Assembly (NCBI RefSeq): GCF_963677075.1
Contig: NZ_OY781873.1
Coordinates: forward strand, 2,257,715 to 2,321,714
Direction of reading: 5' to 3'
Length of the DNA: 64,000 nucleotides
Source of the DNA: an uncultured Sphaerochaeta sp.
GTDB lineage: Bacteria > Spirochaetota > Spirochaetia > Sphaerochaetales > Sphaerochaetaceae
Positions 61,298 to 64,000 of this stretch are shown here, one piece after another. The notes below the pieces were generated by a model. That model worked only from the letters and a program-made list of their open reading frames with translations. It did not search any database and was not told where the DNA came from. Position 1 is the first letter of the stretch. Every line of letters starts with the position of its first letter. The position numbers were made by a program, and so were the translations under genes.

Positions 61298-62503
61298 CTA
61301 CTCACCAAAGGCAAGCTTGCCATCGACAACCACTTCCCAGGGAAGGCCCAATGGCCCAAGTTCCTCAAGGAATGGATCAGGGTCGAACTGTTCCATATTG
61401 TTTACCCCAGGCTCCTTCCAGATGCCACGGGCAACCAAACTGGTGCCGAGTGCTGCAGGAACACCTGTTGTATAACTTACTGCCTGTGCTTTGGTATCCT
61501 GGTACGCCATCTGATGGCTGCAGTTGTTGAATATGTAGAGAGTCCTCTCCTTGCCGTCCTTGATACCCTTGATCTGGCAACCAATGGAGGTTTGCCCCTT
61601 GTAGTTTTCACCAAGGGAGGAAGGCTCGGGAAGTACAGCCTTGAGGAACTGTAGTGGTTGGATTTCCATTCCCTGGAACATGACCGGTTCAATACTGGTC
61701 ATTCCAATATCCTCCAGCACCTTCAGATGGGTGATGTATTGCTGGCTGAAGGTCATCCAGAAACGTGCACGTTTCAGACTCGGGTAGTGTTTCACCAAAG
61801 ATTCCAACTCCTCATGGAAGAGCAAATAGCTCTCTTTCCCCCCAATTCGTGGATAGTCCACGTTCTGGTGTATTTCCAAGGGCTCCGTGATTTTCCACTC
61901 TCCCTCTTCGTAGTAGCGACCATTTTGCGTAATCTCACGGATATTGATCTCAGGATTGAAGTTGGTAGCAAAGCTCTTTCCATGATCCCCTGCATTACAG
62001 TCTACAATATCAAGATAGTGCATTTCATCAAAATAGTGTTTTGCAGCATATGCGGTGAATACATTGGTCACCCCAGGGTCAAACCCACTTCCAAGCAGTG
62101 CTGTCAAGCCAGCCTTTTTGAACTTTTCCTGATAGGCCCACTGGTAGGAGTATTCAAAATGTGCTTCATCCTTTGGTTCGTAATTTGCAGTATCAACATA
62201 ATCAACACCATATTTCAGGCAGGCATCCATGATCGGAAGATCCTGGTAAGGAAGTGCAACATTGAGTACCACATCAGGCTTGAAAGATTCCATGAGGCTG
62301 ACAAAGGCCCCAACATCATCAGCATCGACCTGTGCCGTTTCAACAGGAACGGGTCCTGCCTCAGCAGCAATTGCATCACATTTGGCTTTTGTCCTGCTCG
62401 CTAGCAAGATTACCTCATAGAGGTCTTCCATTCTGGCAGATTTGCGTACGGCAACATTGCCGACACCACCTGCTCCTATGATCATCAAACGTTTCTTATC
62501 CAT
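61298..62503 (-). CDS. Carboxynorspermidine/carboxyspermidine dehydrogenase
   Basis: Saccharopine-dehydrogenase-like protein, 401 residues, Rossmann motif GAGGVG (10-15). It belongs to the branch (often annotated LYS1 or saccharopine dehydrogenase C-like) that joins putrescine or diaminopropane to aspartate semialdehyde. GSGFDPGVTNVFTAYAAKHYFDE and the DIVDCNAGDHG loop are characteristic. The place next to nspC fixes the role. It starts 4 bp after the end of speA. Confidence 0.94.
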   Translation of the reverse strand: MDKKRLMIIGAGGVGNVAVRKSARMEDLYEVILLASRTKAKCDAIAAEAGPVPVETAQVDADDVGAFVSLMESFKPDVVLNVALPYQDLPIMDACLKYGVDYVDTANYEPKDEAHFEYSYQWAYQEKFKKAGLTALLGSGFDPGVTNVFTAYAAKHYFDEMHYLDIVDCNAGDHGKSFATNFNPEINIREITQNGRYYEEGEWKITEPLEIHQNVDYPRIGGKESYLLFHEELESLVKHYPSLKRARFWMTFSQQYITHLKVLEDIGMTSIEPVMFQGMEIQPLQFLKAVLPEPSSLGENYKGQTSIGCQIKGIKDGKERTLYIFNNCSHQMAYQDTKAQAVSYTTGVPAALGTSLVARGIWKEPGVNNMEQFDPDPFLEELGPLGLPWEVVVDGKLAFGE

Positions 62504-62506
62504 GTT

Positions 62507-64000
62507 TTACTCCTCTTGGTCGGTTTCGTAGTAGGTATATCCTCTGAGTCCGGCTGTATAGGCAGCAATGATGCGCCGCCTCTCAAGCGGGGTTATCCTT
62601 CCATCCTGAACTGCACGTTCAGCTTTGTTTCTGATCAGAGCCTCCAAATGTTTAGGCTCATATTCCACGTAGCTTAATACATCAGCCACCGTATCACCTT
62701 CCAACTCATTATGAAGTCGGAATTTCCCGTCCTCATAGGTTACTGAGGCAACATTGGTATCTCCCAGCAGATTGTGCAGGTCCCCCAGTGTTTCCTGGTA
62801 AGCCCCCACCAAGAAGACCCCAAGGATGTAGTCATCATTCTCAGGAAGGGTGTGAAGGCTGAGGGTGTTCTCCACCTCCCAGCGACCAATGAATCGATCG
62901 ATTTTTCCCTCGCTGTCACAGGTGATGTCACTCAGGATTGCCTTTCTGTCCGGCCTCTTGTCCAGCATATGGATCGGCATGATGGGGAATAATTGATCAA
63001 TCGCCCATACATCAGGAAGTGATTGGAAGAGACTGAAGTTTCCATAGTAGATATCTGATAATTGCTGCTCCAACTTCTCAAACTCAGGGGACTCAACTTC
63101 TCCATAGGTCTGCTTGATTTCTGCAACAATAGACCAGTAAACATGCTCTGCTGCAGCACGCTCCCTCATATTCACCTTACCATAGAGAAACTTGTTTCTA
63201 ATCTCCTCACGGTAATAGTTCAGGTCGTTCAGGCACTCCTGTGCATTCTTTTCATTGAGCATCTTCCTCACGTAGAGGAGGTTCTCCAATGCTGGAAGTA
63301 CCTCTGGGTCGAGATTTGCCTCAACATCTTTCCCGTTCCAGAAAATATTGGTATCCAGGACGTTGAGCAGCAGGACCGAGTAGTAGGAGACCAATGCTCT
63401 TCCAGACTCACTGAGCAAGGTTGGATGGGTAACATTCTCTTCCTTGCAGATGGTCATTACTTCCTCTACAACGTCATCACAATACTCTTTGGTGGAATAA
63501 TTTCGGCTGTTTGAGCTATCGGTATGAGAACCATCATAGTCAATTGCCAATCCCCCTCCGATATCCAACAATCCCATAGGGGCACCCTCATGAACCAATC
63601 CACAGTAGAAACGTGCTGCTTCCGTTGCACCCATACGGATATCACGAATGTTGGGAATCTGGCTTCCCAGATGATAGTGTAATAATTTCAGGCTATCGAG
63701 CATCTGCTCTTTCCTGAGCTTATCAACCACCTGGATAACCTGTGTGGTATTCAGGCCGAAGACACTGCGGTCCCCACCACTGTCTGTCCAGTGTCCACTT
63801 GCAACGGTTGAGGGTTTCATTCTCAGTCCAATATTGGGCTTTATACCCATTGCCCTACTCCGTTCCAGAATGATATCCACTTCCCCCGGCATTTCCACCA
63901 CCAGAACGGTTTGCACCCCCATGGAGAGGCCTCTCAAGGCCAAGTCAATATATTCCTCATCCTTGTATCCGTTACAGATAACATAGGCTTCCAGATCATC
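62507..64000 (-). CDS. speA: Biosynthetic arginine decarboxylase, N-terminus beyond window edge
   Basis: PLP-dependent decarboxylase making agmatine from arginine. The frame is open to the edge: the first visible residues are DDLEAYVICNGYKDEEYID, so about 497 C-terminal residues of about 630 are present. Motifs: SVFGLNTTQ, GLLDIGGGLAIDYDGS, TLLSESGRALVS (PLP phosphate contact), and EPFPIMPI-like DQLFPIMPIHML. The C-terminal four-helix region ends in KAERAVQDGRITPLE. First gene of the polyamine cluster; the PLP lysine is outside the window. Confidence 0.95.
   Translation of the reverse strand, partial: DDLEAYVICNGYKDEEYIDLALRGLSMGVQTVLVVEMPGEVDIILERSRAMGIKPNIGLRMKPSTVASGHWTDSGGDRSVFGLNTTQVIQVVDKLRKEQMLDSLKLLHYHLGSQIPNIRDIRMGATEAARFYCGLVHEGAPMGLLDIGGGLAIDYDGSHTDSSNSRNYSTKEYCDDVVEEVMTICKEENVTHPTLLSESGRALVSYYSVLLLNVLDTNIFWNGKDVEANLDPEVLPALENLLYVRKMLNEKNAQECLNDLNYYREEIRNKFLYGKVNMRERAAAEHVYWSIVAEIKQTYGEVESPEFEKLEQQLSDIYYGNFSLFQSLPDVWAIDQLFPIMPIHMLDKRPDRKAILSDITCDSEGKIDRFIGRWEVENTLSLHTLPENDDYILGVFLVGAYQETLGDLHNLLGDTNVASVTYEDGKFRLHNELEGDTVADVLSYVEYEPKHLEALIRNKAERAVQDGRITPLERRRIIAAYTAGLRGYTYYETDQEE

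Noticed and set aside
61658..62404. 248-residue plus-strand frame
   Set aside because: Fully antisense to the carboxynorspermidine dehydrogenase gene; the Cys/Ile/Phe-rich composition is typical of a shadow frame.
1..64000. CRISPR arrays, insertion sequences, phage genes, rRNA
   Set aside because: No regularly spaced repeats, transposase or integrase frames, terminal inverted repeats or rRNA-like sequence were seen by eye on either strand.

Overview
The window is a gene-dense piece of a bacterial chromosome. The best fit is a fermentative, sugar-using spirochaete of the Sphaerochaeta/Treponema type. This is inferred from a V-type ATPase operon in the order E, DUF2764, A, B, D, I, K, from several sugar ABC systems with attached glycosidases, and from the general protein style; no rRNA or marker alignment was possible. 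I see no insertion sequences, prophage, CRISPR array or replication origin. The left edge cuts uvrA and the right edge cuts speA.

Layout. 1-5.0 kb: uvrA (partial), ispG, a YhcH-family protein, a nitroreductase, ogt and an ArsR-type regulator. 5.1-11.6 kb: an arabinoside-use operon on the minus strand (binding protein, two permeases, two GH51 arabinofuranosidases, ArsR regulator). Its upstream part is clearly more AT-rich than its surroundings, and a short permease-like tail lies between the two GH51 genes. 11.8-19.2 kb: the V-ATPase operon, whose K subunit carries the residues of a sodium site. 19.2-21.7 kb: small poorly known genes, including two diverged GIY-YIG-like proteins, a DUF6530 protein and an ORF whose ribosome site lies inside a perfect hairpin, around uridine phosphorylase. 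21.7-29.2 kb: mutS2, rsgA, a pentapeptide-repeat protein, an MBL-fold protein, an RluD-type pseudouridine synthase, yggS, a CmpB-type membrane protein and tRNA-Val.

29.2-35.3 kb: a 1471-residue PAS/GGDEF/EAL protein and a guaB resembling the Tritrichomonas foetus enzyme. 35.3-42.2 kb: a maltodextrin-type regulon (GH13 enzyme, divergent LacI regulator with an operator in the promoter, adk, then binding protein and two permeases). 42.2-46.6 kb: a long uracil phosphoribosyltransferase, a TPR lipoprotein, two half-size chromate transporters, rnhA and a frameshifted potassium channel. 46.6-49.5 kb: a cobalamin riboswitch followed by a B12 ABC importer. 49.5-58.8 kb: plsC, a possible HlyIII-like protein, oxidoreductases, a CYTH protein, tRNA-Met, a GH4 glycosidase, thpR, a methyltransferase and a TPR protein. 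58.9-64 kb: a flavodoxin gene broken by a 19-bp tandem duplication, then speA, carboxynorspermidine dehydrogenase, nspC and speB, which together can make spermidine from arginine by the carboxyspermidine route.

Many neighbouring genes overlap by 1-29 bp in the same direction, and several convergent pairs overlap by 16-122 bp, so the genome is compact. Start codons were re-chosen from ribosome sites where an ORF ran too far upstream; GTG and TTG starts are noted.
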